The notes: a model not told the origin generated them from the sequence alone. A DNA stretch of 64,000 bases from Plicaturopsis crispa FD-325 SS-3 (GCA_000827205.1 KN832554.1:2711482-2775481), one strand, 5' to 3'; shown: positions 1 to 11,200, numbered from the stretch's first letter. A program made the numbers and translations.

Positions 1-19
1 TCATAGACAGTTCATTCAG

Positions 20-52
20 GCTAAGTACAAGGCGTTGCTTCTGAAAGACTAG
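20..52 (+). CDS. Possible terminal exon of a gene entering from the left (partial)
   Basis: A pyrimidine/CAG acceptor ends at base 19. An open frame then reads AKYKALLLKD and stops at TAG (50-52). An AATAAA polyadenylation-like hexamer lies at 209-214. Together these look like the last exon and 3' UTR of a plus-strand gene whose body is outside the window. The peptide is too short to identify, so this is an inference from splice, stop and poly(A) signals only. Confidence 0.35.
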   Translation, partial: AKYKALLLKD

Positions 53-315
53 AAAGGAATGAGGGGAAGAGACACGGCTGCAGTGCGGCCTGATGCCGCC
101 ACCGACTCCGCCTTCGCGCGGCGGCGTTCACAGCCTATGCGGCTTGGCACCATCAAATACAAAGTTACAGTATGCACGGTCCACTGGACCCGCTCCTGGT
201 CTTTCTTGAATAAAACTCGCTCTTTGAACTGCTTTCACTCTCTAACATATCTAATCCAACAACTTTAAGCGCGTCTTTTTCTAGCCTGTGGTGACAGCAA
301 CGGTGCAGTGCATGC
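53..315. other. Spacer: probable 3' UTR, then promoter of the next gene
   Basis: No convincing gene. An AATAAA hexamer at 209-214 fits the 3' end of the transcript entering from the left. The rest would be the short promoter and leader of the ATPase gene starting at 316. Confidence 0.4.
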
Positions 316-3146
316 ATGCGTCCTCCAGTTCGCTTCCTATCATCTTCACTTCCAGCACACGCATCCAGCTCAGGAGCACGCTTTCGGCCGACCTTTCTAC
401 GAGGAACTCAACCCACGGCCGATAACGCGCTTGTTCTACGGAGTAGAACCGGCTCGACGCGTCTCTTCACCCAAGGGGAACGCGAACGAAGTCAGGAACC
501 TTTGGGGGACGAACTCGAACCTCGCGAGCAATCGACGCGTCTCCATACGCAGCGCGAGCCCCCCGGTCAGAGAGAACGCTCTTCCTCTTCCAGTGGAGCC
601 CCTTTCAATTTCGGTGGACCATCTGGAGGTGCTGGCGGTGGCGGGAGTATCTTTCCCTTAACCAGTTCGCCTCTGATCGATGCGGCCCTTACCACCATCG
701 TAGGCCTGGGGCTAGGTACGTGTTATACATCTTTGGTTGTCGCTGTCACGCATCCTCGAGATAGTGAGAGGTCAATCCAGGCGACCTCTGGTCGGCCTCT
801 AGCCTGTCAATGTCATGATGGATCAGTCGAGCATGCATGCGCAGTTATGTAAACCGAAAAGGCTGCGAGACGGCTTGGATATCAGTATCTAATGCATCTC
901 TCTTCTCGAACGTCCAGGACGTAGGAGATGCAGGGTTTCGACGAGGCTATCTCCGTTCTTCATTATGATTGACCTTGATATGCCTTTACTGGACATCGTG
1001 TGCTGACTCGAAGACAGTATTTGTAGGGGGTATCGCGTACCTATCGTGGTACAAGAAAAACGTCCTTGACAAGGTTAATATCAACGCACTCGAGCTTCTG
1101 CTATATTAACAATTCGATAGATTGAAGGAGCGTTTGCCAAAGGTTATGACCCGGCTCTTGAGCTGGCAAACCACGGTACCGCCAAAAGAGAAAAGGAAGA
1201 CTCGTTGGACGACTTGGAAATTGATGAAGACGGACCATGGACGGAGCATCTTCGACGGCGCGAGCAAGAATGGGTGGACCGAATAATTCACGGTGCAGAG
1301 ACCGGGCATTATTTCATCCTCCTTGGCCCCAAGGTAAGATTGGGAACATTCTATTAGATACTCCCAGATAATGAACACCTTTTTGCGGCGATGGAACAGG
1401 GGGCTGGTAAGGGCACTATGATGTTCGATGCTATGCAGGCGAACCAAGCGGAGGGCGTCGCAATGTGCGACGCGCATCCAGATCTTGAAGTGTTCCGCCT
1501 GCGTCTGGGGAAGGCACTGAATTATGAGTACAACGAAGATTCTCAGACAGGTCTATTCCAGAGACGAGATCCCAGAGAAGGCAAGTAGAAAGCAGGCATC
1601 CCCCGTTTCATCGCCTACATATTGAGCTTCACCGGGTTTTTAGGTGGCCCCGCACTAGATATTGAACGAGGTAATCGCCGTCATGCTCACGCTACTATCC
1701 AATTCATTTACGGATCTCCGCAGCTCTGAACAAGCTCGAAAAGGTTGCCCTACGATCTGCCAAACGGACAGGCAGACCGCTTGTTCTGGTCATTAACAAC
1801 GTCCATTTCTTCAACAATGATGATGCAGGCAAAAACATCCTTTTGCAACTTCAGCAACGAGCAGAGGCATGGGCCGCTAGCGGTGAGCTATCTCTGCATT
1901 ATAGCTCTACAACCTACTCATGCTTTCTCGAACACAATATAGGTATACTGACGTTTGTCTTCAGCACGTAAGCTCCCAGTCAATCGCTTTGAAACAACGG
2001 AGAATCTGATTGAGTCCAAAGGGATGACTCGTGGCCATTTTTCTTCATGCGTGAGTAGCATATCCACCATGCTGCTGATAATGCTATTTTCTTATATCCG
2101 CTGTTGCAGGCAAGACCGCTAGTCGCATGCATGTTTGTATCTTTCCTATCTCCAGATGGTCCATACCTGACACTACCGCAGGTCCTGTCCATCTACGACC
2201 TTGATACCAAAGAGGCGCTCCATGCGTCCACCCGTATTCGCATGAACGCTCGAAAACGCGTCGAAGACCCCGAGGCGCTCAAAAAAGCCATATCCATCGT
2301 GGGCGGTCGCCTGGCATACCTGAATAAAGTAGCAAAATCCAGAGACACCGTAGAGATGGCTATGCATCTGCTAAGCGTCGAGAAGGCTTGGTTACTGAGC
2401 CAGATAGGCTTGATACCAGACTGCGACGACGATGTCATGGATGAGGTAGGCCGATTTTCCGATGTCTTGAGCGTACAGTATGCTGACCTGTAAACGCATA
2501 GCAAAAATGGAGTTCATGCTCCTGGCTATTACTACGCGAGTTCGTGAAGATTAGACAAGAGCAAGAGCGCAATCCCGACTCGAATGGGAAGGGCCTGGAA
2601 CTGCCCTCGATACCATATGTGTGTAACTTTCACTGTTCGCTCATACAAAAGTTCTGACCATGTTCTCGCAGTGGAAATGCCGTCAAATAATGACACGGGC
2701 GGACTTCTTGGAAGGTACGCTCTATCAAACGCCCCTCCGATTTTGCAACTGGTCACCATGCTAATTGATCTGCAGAGCTGGACAAAGCGAACATCGTATC
2801 GATAGATGTAAGTCGCCGTCATCTCGTCGCTCAGGAGCATCCAACATGCGTACTGATACACAAACTTAGATCCATCATGACGTGCGTCCAGACTCGATGC
2901 TCATACTGCACGCTGCACGCCAGGTAGTTGAAGAAGAAGGCTTTGACGAGACATTGGACGATGTGCGGGAGCGAGTAGATGAGATCGAAAGTCTGCACCG
3001 CACAAGAGAGTTGACCGTGAGTCCCTCTGTCCTTCTGCGAGCCGTGAGCGTTTCCTGACGGAGACGTACAGTTTAAGGACTTGGACAAGGGCGACCAAAT
3101 ACAACTGAAGGTTGACAAGGGTGGTGCAGTGCGCAAGGACAGCTGA
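316..3146 (+). CDS. Mitochondrial membrane-anchored P-loop (AAA/ATPase_2-type) protein
   Basis: Multi-exon gene of roughly 700 residues. The N terminus is basic and Ser/Arg-rich like a mitochondrial presequence. One hydrophobic helix follows near residues 115-145 (LIDAALTTIVGLGL, then VFVGGIAYLSWY across an intron starting at 716). A P-loop is assembled across an intron as ILLGPK/GAGKGTM near 1323-1420, and a hydrophobic strand LVLVINNVHFF stands at the Walker B position near 1785. A long helical C-terminal part follows (SIVGGRLAYLNKVAKS, then acidic DETLDDVRERVDEIE) and ends KVDKGGAVRKDS. The family is seen in fungi as an ATPase-like protein, and its exact role is not known to me. Walker A has Gly-Thr after the lysine and Walker B has Asn-Asn instead of Asp-Glu, so catalysis may be weak. 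The start at 316 gives the best presequence. Mitochondrial inner-membrane location is inferred. Confidence 0.75.
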
Positions 3147-3602
3147 ACGAGACCTGTTCTGTATATTGCAATTCGATCTGATTGCTCTTTACTATTGCCC
3201 GGTCAACGTCTAGTATGCGCCCTCTGTGCGTCTTATGGCACCATGGCACCAGCGCTGTGATATCGATGGCTGCCGAACATACGTGAGGTGGGACGCTGCT
3301 CAGCGCTCAGCGCTAGTCAGTGCAAATGGTGCAGAATAGCTAATGTCTACCAATTTTTCAGTGCCCGCAATCATGTCCGGAGAGCGTTATGTGCACGAGC
3401 ACCATAGATAGTGCTTCGTTGTTGTATACACTTACCAGTCGTACTCGAGCTCGAGGATGTCGACGCGACTGAGTTATTCGCGGCAGTTATAGAGTATTTT
3501 CGGCGGTGATTTGTAAGCAAGCGTCAACTTTCCAGGACGTCCGTCTCTTGCTCTCTGCACTGCCAACTACCTCTCTCTTTACCCTCTTTCTCTCTTTCCG
3601 TG
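3147..3602. other. Intergenic spacer, promoter of the Nab2-like gene
   Basis: No ORF of substance. A pyrimidine-rich run at about 3540-3600 (CTCTC/TTTCTC) directly precedes the ATG at 3603, as is common in fungal promoters. Confidence 0.4.
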
Positions 3603-5746
3603 ATGCCCCCCTTTGGACTGCTTATTGGAACGGAACGTGCTACGGCATTCCAGGTGCGTCAATATGGTTTTGTGAAGAGAATCCGGTCCTGACAGTGTCA
3701 TTCAGAAATCAATTCAGGATGAACTCACCAGGCGCGGTTTCAGCCCAGATGCTGGTGAGTATGCGCTCGTTCTGTCGTATCAACTGCCCTGACAACTTTT
3801 TTCTGTAGACCCTGTCATGGCGGAGTACATAACGATTATGATTATCAATAATAAAACAGCCGGTACGTGGACTCTCCACGTCGTGTTTGAATGCCACTAA
3901 CATCCTGCTAACAGCGCAAGTCACCGGTGAACTGGAAGACCGTAAGACGCCCGTTTTGTTCGAAATCACCTGCGCGTACTGAGCGCCTCACACAGTCATT
4001 GGATCGGATTACGATCCTAGCTTCACCGACTGGCTGTTCGCCGAAGCCGCCAAAGGAGCCCCGGAATCGGAAGCCCCGCCTCAAGCGTCGACCTCAGCTC
4101 AAGCTATTGAGACTTCAGTCACTCGCGAACCACCTCCACACCTCCCTACGGATAACTCTCGGAGACCGCCAAACGGTCCTCGTACTGCATTGTATCAACA
4201 AGCTATCAACCAGGCGCTTCCCTCCACCTCGCCCTCCGCACAGAAACGTACTGCATCCGCCCGCTCGCCATCGCCTTCGGGTCACGGTCCCAACAAATCG
4301 AGGAGAATGGATTTGCCCACAGGCCCTCGCGCTATGTTCCGCGACGGAAATACCAACCCACATCATGGCGGCTCACGCAGTCTGTTAGACCGGGTAGGAG
4401 GACGCCATAATAATTACGGGAAGGACGATATACAAGCCCGCATCGACAACATCACAAACAACTCACCCGACCCCAACATGATGATGGCGCCCGGTGGTGG
4501 ATTCGTGCCACAAAATGGGATGGGTGGGCCAATGGACATGAGTGGCATGGGTATGGGTAACCCGATGATGCTGCAAGAGATGATGATGAATCAGATGGCG
4601 ATGATGGCGCAAATGGCGTCGACCATGGGTATGGGTCCGCAGTTTATGAATGGTGGAGGGCCAGGTTTCGGTATGCCAGGTGACATGGGGATGTTCCCGG
4701 GTGGCGCGCCGAATGGATTCCAGGGCTCGCCACCTCAGCAGCAGCAGCATATGGGTGGAGGTCATCGGGGCAGAGGTGCACCGCGGGGACGCGGCATGGG
4801 AAGAGGTCGGGGTGGTGCGCAGGGGGGACCAGGTCCGTCGCATGAGGCCTTCGTACCCGCTGCGGGGCCTCAGTCTTCAACACAAATCGCCGCACCGATA
4901 CCGACGCCAGCCCTACCTGCTAACGGTACCCCCTCGACGGCGGCAGCCCTTTCTGCATCTACCGACGCCCAATCACGACCTGGTTTCGTCGTGCCCGAAA
5001 GACCGCAGTCCCCAACTCTCTGCAAGTTCAGCCTCAAATGCACGAATGCCCACTGTCGTTACTCTCATCCGTCTCCCGTCGCTACCCCCGAAAGTGGTGT
5101 TGTACTTAGCAACGAAGCGTGCGACAAAGGCAAGGACTGCAAAGACAAGGACTGCATCAAAGCCCACGTCAGCCCTGCAGTTCTCAACCCTGCCGGTAAG
5201 TTTTATCCTAGTCATGTTTGTTTATTGGCCGTACTAACAAGAATTCCAGCCGTTGCGGAGCCGCCAAAACAGAATGGACACCCGCCGTCGGCACCTCCGC
5301 ACAATCACACGTCTAACCCCACGCCTTGCCGATTCGGTGCTGCCTGCACACGACCCAATTGTCCGTATACACACCCTACCCCCGCAACTGCGCACAAGAG
5401 CAACCACTTCGCGCAACAATGCCGGTTTGGCGCCGGGTGCACGCGCTCTTCGTGTCCGTTCCAGCATCCGGAAGGCCGCGTCCTGCCGACTGCATTCCAT
5501 CGCGGTCTGTCGACTACCGCGCCTCTCGTGAACGTGCAGACGCCCGAGTCTGGCTCCATGGGCGGCCCGAGTCACAACCGGAGTGTGAAATTCAACAATG
5601 TCGGGGAGGGTGCTGAGAGCGTGAAAGACAGACTCGAGAAGAAGATGAAGGAAATAGAGGAGAAGAAGAGTCAGGCTGAGAAAGCCGTCGCCGAGGCCGA
5701 GGCTGCGACGAAGAAGGACAACAACCCCGTCGCCATTACTGCTTGA
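3603..5746 (+). CDS. nab2: Nab2/ZC3H14-type poly(A) RNA-binding zinc-finger protein
   Basis: Nuclear poly(A)-RNA-binding protein of the Nab2/ZC3H14 family, which controls poly(A) tail length and mRNA export. The first exon is MPPFGLLIGTERATAFQ (3603-3653). Four small exons then build an N-terminal PWI-like fold with the family signature VMAEYITIMIINNK and LIGSDYDPSFTDWLF. A basic/proline linker follows, then a strikingly Met/Gly-rich stretch (about 4480-4720) and an RG-rich stretch (HRGRGAPRGRGMGRGRGG, about 4755-4815). At least four CCCH fingers come next: CKFSLKCTNAHCRYSH, CDKGKDCKDKDCIKAH, CRFGAACTRPNCPYTH and CRFGAGCTRSSCPFQH. A charged coiled coil (KDRLEKKMKEIEEKKSQAEKAVAEAEAA) ends the protein. 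An in-frame 54-base intron (about 5194-5249, donor GTAAGT, branch CTAAC) can be misread as coding. Known Nab2 proteins have five to seven fingers, and only four are obvious here. Confidence 0.9.
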
Positions 5747-6180
5747 GGCCGTCGTCCGCGCTATCGAATATTTCACCACACCGCGGTGCCCCGTCTATAT
5801 ATGCTATGAATCAAAATCGCGGACAATCCCTTTACTTATATTGACTTGTAGTATCTGTCTGGCTCTGTTCCTGCATGTTTTTCCTCTACGTCTACTAAAC
5901 GCATTTGTTGGCCGTGTTGACAGTTGACTAGGATTGACTGAATAAATCAAACTCGTTTTGTTCGGATGGCCCACGAAGATGGGCATCCGCTGCTGCTGTC
6001 CTCCCTTGGCCATCTTTTCTGCGTTGAAATCTGAATGAGCGGCGAGCGCTGAGAATAACTAAGTAGCAACAAGAACCAGACACTTCTCGAGTTTCATCTT
6101 TGAAGAGAGTCGAGGATTGATACAATTTTATGCGGACAACACTATGCGAACACACAACAAATACTTAGTATGTACGTTGT
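5747..6180. other. Convergent intergenic region
   Basis: Lies between two convergent genes and should contain both 3' UTRs. TTGACTGAATAAATC near 5935-5950 carries a poly(A)-like hexamer for the Nab2-like gene. No further gene is seen. Confidence 0.4.
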
Positions 6181-7774
6181 TTAGAAACGATTCCGCGTCA
6201 CCCTCCTGCGGCCTGAGGTTGGCTTGCTCGATGGCAAGACGTTTTCCTTGTCCGGATCCTCGGGTACGAGATCGTCGGGTTCTTGGTTCTGCGGATGCCC
6301 GAGTCCAGTTACCAATAGAGCCGCGACGCCAAGAGGATTTTCGTCGTAGTCGGTAGCGGTCTCCTGGGTGTCGTCGGGAGCATCCTCATCGAAATGGCCT
6401 CGAGGGTCCTTCTCGACTGGCTCTTCAAGCTGTTCTTCGAGATGCAAGGCGTCGAGCTCTTCGGCAGACATTTTCCCCTTTCCCTTGTCGTGCACCCGGC
6501 GGCGGGGAGAGTGGCGGGTCTTTTCTTCTTCTTCTGCATTGCCAGCATCCGTAGCCCTTCTGCGTTTGCTACTGGGAGGACTCGACGGTGGAGACCTACG
6601 CAGAACGATTAGCGTACAACGAGGACTCAAATAGATGCCCACTCACGGAAGGTTGGATGGTTGACCGGTCACAGCATTCTGAGCCGCATAGGCGGCGTCT
6701 GCAGGGGCTTCTGCGGCAGCCTGAGGACTGTATACAAACAGTCAGAACATGTGTCAAAGACGATATGAATATGTATCTACCGTCTCGCGTCGGCATGGGC
6801 CTCAGTTACAATATCGCCTGCTTTCAGCGTCGTAAGGTTACTCTCGGGCCTGAAAAAAGACATAAGCATAGATTATCATCATCGAACGGCACGGCTTACA
6901 ACACGGCCTCGTTCTCGAGCTCCTCGTCACTACCCGCCTCGATCCATTCACCGTTATCAAGCTGAACCTCTCTGAACACGCCGGACCATATGTCGGTGGT
7001 CTTCCACTCGGCCTCGCATTGACGCCAGTACATGAAATACGCCTCCAGTCGTTGGCGCCGGGCCCTCTCAGCACGCGCGGCGGTGCGATAGTCCTCGGCC
7101 ATCTGCCGAGCCTGCGCAGCCCGTTTGCGGAGGTGCGTGCAGCGTTCCAGAGTCTGGCGGTCGCGGGCGGATATAGCCTCCATGATTGCGACGGTGCGCA
7201 GGAACTGCTCCTTGGGGCAGGGATCGGAGGGCTGCAGTCTCTGCGGCTTCCCCGGTGATTGAGGCGGGGACGTGTCTGGAAGGGGAGTATTACATCGGTA
7301 TTGTAGGTTCTGGACAGCGGTATGGACTTACGAGCGGGGTTATCGTAAAGGTACGGAGTTTCGGATCTCTCGCGGGCGGGCTCCTTGGGAGAGGGGATAT
7401 CTGCTGTGGAGGATGGGGTAGCCATTCTCGTACTACCAGCACCGGCGGACTCCGCACTGGTTGAAGCCCCCTGGGCAGCCTGGGGTGGTACAGTTTTGCC
7501 CATGTCCGGAGAACTGGACGACGGATAAGTAAGCGCCGCCGGTAGTAGAGAACTGTAGAAGAGCTTGACGTACGGTTGCACACCTTCAGCATCCCGCTTG
7601 GATAATAGATCGTTGATCATTGCTTCGGTCTTGCCGTTAGCCTTCACGTTATTGTCCTATCGACGCGTGAAGTGAGCCTCGTGGGCGATATACATGTATG
7701 TTTTCACTTACTCTGGCTAATTTCTGGAGTGTGGCGCGCGGTAAAGCACGGAGGGCAGCGAGGTTAAAAGTCAT
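6181..7774 (-). CDS. SAP-like nuclear protein of unknown function
   Basis: Five or six exons on the minus strand. The start at 7774 gives MTFNLAALRALPRATLQKLAR, which joins across an intron to VKANGKTEAMINDLLSK. This helix-turn-helix layout resembles a SAP (SAF-A/B, Acinus, PIAS) DNA-binding motif. A Ser/Pro-rich linker follows, then a strongly helical, Arg/Ala-rich segment (AISARDRQTLERCTHLRKRAAQARQMAEDYRTAAR and onward, about 6900-7170). The C-terminal tail is acidic and basic with an apparent nuclear localisation cluster (SSKRRRATDAG, SPRRRVHDKGKGK) and ends TSGRRRVTRNRF. No catalytic motif is visible. A chromatin-associated role is inferred. A second protein with the same N-terminal pattern is encoded at 45054-46952. 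Confidence 0.7.
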
Positions 7775-8330
7775 GGTGGAAGGTGTACGCAGGAGTACGG
7801 GGAATTAGAAAATGAAGGCATCGAACGCGGCATTGTTGCCTGTTTATAAAGACAAGAACAATGGCGACGCGCTTTGGCCAGGGTCAAAGCGCCGTCACAT
7901 GAAATGCCGTAGCAACCTGCAAAATTGTTTTTTTCCTCGGCGTGTGCAACGCTTGGTAGTCGAAAGATGCACTGACCGTGTAAAGTTCTTTCATGGACTC
8001 GAGAAGCTTGCGAGGAGGCTGGTGTACCGCTGTCGACCATTGTGTCGAATGAAATCTTGAACAAGGGTACATCGGATATCGGAGCTCATTAAAACCCAGC
8101 GAATATTGGGCAGCAGGAAATCATAGCGCGTACTGTGCTAAAAACGAGGAGGGGGAGGGGAACTACCGGAGAATGACATCTTCCTGAGCTGCAAGTTGTC
8201 TGTTCAAAGGCCTCTAGAATTCTTTTGTCTTTGAACAGGCATTTTTGTCACTTTTTCGGATCCTAGGGTTGGATTTATTTGTTTTTTTTGGCATTGGCCT
8301 CAGAACACTCTATTAGGGTGCTCCTTACAA
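7775..8330. other. Intergenic region upstream of the tRNA
   Basis: Holds the minus-strand promoter of the SAP-like gene and the 5' flank of the tRNA. Scattered ORFs here have no recognisable product. A T-rich run at 8275-8290 precedes the tRNA. Confidence 0.35.
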
Positions 8331-8438
8331 GGCAACATGGCCGAGTGGTCTAAGGCGTTCGACTCAAGTGCATCCACTTAGCTGTACAGACGGCTTCGAA
8401 TCTCGAAAGAGGCGTGGGTTCGAGTCCCACTGTTGTCA
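8331..8438 (+). tRNA. tRNA-Leu(CAA) with an intron
   Basis: A full cloverleaf can be drawn. The acceptor stem GGCAACA (8331-8337) pairs with TGTTGTC (8431-8437), with one G-T pair. The D arm is GCC..GGC. The anticodon stem TTCGA (8358-8362) pairs with TCGAA (8396-8400). The loop CT-CAA-GT places anticodon CAA at 8365-8367. There is a long class II variable arm, and the T arm is GTGGG-TTCGAGT-CCCAC. The anticodon half is interrupted after position 37 by an intron of about 26 bases (8369-8394), as in other fungal tRNA-Leu(CAA) genes. The discriminator base is A (8438). A TTTT at 8439-8442 can act as the Pol III terminator. Confidence 0.93.
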
Positions 8439-9070
8439 TTTTGGGCGCAAATCTCATGCCTGCCGGCGTATCGTTAGCGTGTGCTTGTACACGGGTATAT
8501 TTTTGTGGAATGAATCTTCGCGCAGCAGCTTCAAAGTGCTTCATTCGCGCATTTGGAGTGCATTGGTTGGGACTGACGCTGACCATATACTATAGGATAG
8601 AGACGAATGCATCTTGCGAATTTAACGTCAACGCACATATCCATACATTGTCTACGCGTCTCCCACAGGTGAGGGTGTGGCGAGTGTTCACAAGTATAAC
8701 CACAGGAACTTCCAGGAGACGCCTCGCGTATGCCGTCATTCGCAAGGACGACTCCGGAGCAAGCAGTGCTATACGAACGTGTTCGTGGCACAACTCCTGC
8801 GTACCAACTGAGAAAGACGAGGGAGAGGCAAGTAAGAACGTAAGAATAAACTAATAGCTGGATGACTCACCAACACGGCGAAGCTCGCCCGATTCAGGGC
8901 ATACAAGTGCTGGACGTCGGTAGCAAGGTAGACCAGAGGACTAAGCACGTAAATTAACGGAATAGCATGCCAAACGATAGCGCGGCTTACCTCACGTCTC
9001 TAAGTGTTAGCTGGCGTGAGTTTGATTAGATCATTTCGAGAGGCCTGTTCTCGGAGGGGTGCCTCCCGCT
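8439..9070. other. Region between tRNA and IMPACT-like gene; possible minus-strand exons
   Basis: On the minus strand, consensus introns (donors GTAAGC and GTGAGT, acceptors GCTTAG and TTTCTCAG) join open segments between about 8990 and 8590. The joined frame reads SSGLPCYRRPALVCPESG, then ELRRVVGTQELCHEHVRIA, then LLAPESSLRMTAYARRLLEV. No start or family is recognised. This may be a small gene, a remnant, or part of the 3' UTR of the IMPACT-like transcript. Confidence 0.25.
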
Positions 9071-9889
9071 CTAATTGGTAAGAGGGCCCTTCGTTTCTGC
9101 TAGACTTTTGGTCTGTTTCGCGAGGATGGCTTTCACGTGCTGAACGGCTTTTTCCCTGGCGGTAACTAGACGACGCGCCTTGGAAAGGTCGCCCTCGCGG
9201 CGGAGCGCACTGTAATCCGATTTCTTGGCGATGTGTCCCCTTGCGTTTGTTTCTGAGGAGGATGCGGTCTTTTCGACTGAAGAGGGAGAGGTCGTTGATA
9301 GCTTGGCGCGTACTTCCGCCAGCAGCGCGTCCAGCGTCTCCAGAGTGGCTACGCAGTCGTCCATCTCCTCTGTCTTCTTGTACGTCTTGCACACCTCCCG
9401 TGCACACGTCTCAATATGTGCGAACCGCACAGGCCCGAGCATGATGCCGCCATACCTGCACCCGCCGCCAAATCTACCACGTTAATGCAAACGAAAAGTT
9501 CAAATGGCATGCGCCACGCACCACCGCGAGACGATCACGACAGCGTCCATGACCGCCTCCGCCTTCATCACGTTCAAAACCTTTCCCCCTGCCCAGTCCT
9601 CCTTGTCGTCGTCGCACCCGCTCTGCACCTCGAAATCGTCCGGTCCTGCGAGGCCCGTGCGCCCGGGCTTCAGCACCATGCACCGCCATGCCGCAATCGC
9701 ATGCGTCGGTGGCTTCGACCCGTGCACCACGTTCTTCAGGTGGCGGATGGCCTTCTGGGCATCCTGAGGAGTGCTAGCGCGGTAGATAGTCCCGACAAAT
9801 GTAGACGATCTGTCGCGAATTTCCTGCGAGGTCGCGAATATGGCAGGCTGCGATTTAGAGTGCCGTACAAAACCGTCCAGATTCGACAT
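9071..9889 (-). CDS. IMPACT/YIH1-family protein (UPF0029 domain), RWD-less
   Basis: Two exons, complement(9071..9455, 9522..9889), giving 250 residues. The N-terminal two thirds is an Impact/UPF0029 fold: FVGTIYRASTPQDAQKAIRHLK, HAIAAWRCMVLK, and, across the intron, SRWYGGIMLGPVRFAHIETCAR, the family signature. A helical Lys/Arg-rich tail follows, with AKKSDYSALRREGDLSKARR, and it ends SLAETKGPLTN. In yeast and mammals the related YIH1/IMPACT binds GCN1 through an N-terminal RWD domain and restrains GCN2 signalling. Here the ORF begins directly with the Impact fold and there is no room for an RWD domain upstream. GCN1 binding therefore cannot be assumed. The splice site is well supported because it completes the conserved RWYGG motif. 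Confidence 0.85.
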
Positions 9890-10082
9890 GCCTCATGTAC
9901 GCGTCTTGTTACGCATACGAGATATGATACGACGAGCTGGTGGTAAAGTAGTAAGTGCTGCAACTTCAATGCGGGGAGGCGTCAAAGGGCTGATGACGTA
10001 ATGACATGTGGCTGAGTCTTAAGGGTAACGCGGAGGCTTATCCAAGTTAACGACTTCAGTCCTCCTTGTAAACTGGTCCTCC

Positions 10083-11200
10083 ATGCCAAAGCTCCATCTC
10101 AAGCGCACACCCACCGAAGAGGCAGAACATCAATGGCGAAAAGCTCATAAAACCGCCCGCAAGGCTGCGAAGAAGTCCAAGCGCCCGCTCTCCACCTCCG
10201 TCGACGATGCCAGTGGCGACGATGAGCCCTCTGGCAGCGGGTCGCATTGGCCACCGCGCCCCAAACGACAGAGGACACCGGAAGAGGAGATGCACACATG
10301 GGACGAGTTCGACGATGAGAATCCGTACGGCCCACCGCCGCCCTTGCCGAAAAAACACAAGCCCGACTTCGAAGATATCCGCGCACGCCTGGAGGAGGAG
10401 CGGTTCCGCGAGAAGATGGCGGGCGCGTTCGAGGACGACGAGCGGCTCGACTCCGTCGGTGCGCGGTTTAATGACTTTGCGCACGTACCAGGGCGCTGGC
10501 GGGACGTCAAGGTGGATGCGATGGACGATGATCTGGGCACGGGCGTAGATCCACGGCACATGGACGAGGATGACTATGCAGAATGGATCCGGATTGGGAT
10601 GTGGCGGTACGTTTCTTGAGTCCCCCACATATCCGTAGCACTATTGACAGTAGATCATATAGGAAGAAGCACGCAGACGAGCATGCGGAGCAGCAACGGC
10701 AGAAAGCTGCCAAGGCCGCACGGCGTGAGCAGGAGAAGCGCGTCAAGGAGGAGACCGCACGCATTGAACGGGCCGCGGAGGAGGAGCGGAAGGCGCGCAA
10801 ACTTGCCCGCGAAAGCCGCAAATGGGATGAAGCCCGGGAGACCTACGAGGCACGGTGGAAGGACCTGCTCACCGGCGACGACGAGCTGCGTTTCGAGGAC
10901 ATCCCATGGCCCGTCGTCGCCGCGTATTCCAGCAGTAAACGCTCGGCACGTGTGGTGGTGGACGATCTGACCCCAGAGGCCATCTGCGCCTTCGTCGTCC
11001 CGCTCGCTGCAGGTTCTTCTGAGGCGGAGCTGAAGAAGGAGCGCAGGGACAAGCTGCGGGAGACGATGCTACGATTCCACCCGGATAAATTCGAGGGGCG
11101 GGTAATGCGGCGCGTACGAGAGAAGGATAGGGATCGGACTGTCGAGGCGGTCGGGTATGTCGCGAGAGCGTTGAATACATTGATGGCAGAGTCGCCATAG
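10083..11200 (+). CDS. NFKBIL1-like nuclear protein with degenerate J-like C terminus
   Basis: Join(10083..10606, 10663..11200). The N terminus is basic (MPKLHLKRTPTEEAEHQWRKAHKTARKAAKKSKR), followed by an acidic/Pro segment with PRPKRQR as a likely nuclear signal. A central charged helical region (KKHADEHAEQQRQKAAKAARREQEKRV and onward) leads to EARWKDLL, DIPWPVV and a C-terminal block with RFHPDKFEGRVMRRVREKDRDRTVEAVGYVARALNTLM. The HPDK motif and following helix resemble the J-like end of NF-kappa-B inhibitor-like protein 1 (NFKBIL1). Human NFKBIL1 also has ankyrin repeats, which are not seen here. A role in RNA processing is known for NFKBIL1-type proteins in animals and is only inferred here. 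The gene lies divergent from the IMPACT-like gene. Confidence 0.75.

Noticed and set aside
4650-5237. 195-codon ORF in another frame of the Nab2-like gene
   Set aside because: The other frame carries the CCCH fingers and RG repeats; this one is a shadow.
8350-8586. Short ORFs overlapping the tRNA
   Set aside because: The cloverleaf, anticodon intron and Pol III terminator explain this segment better.
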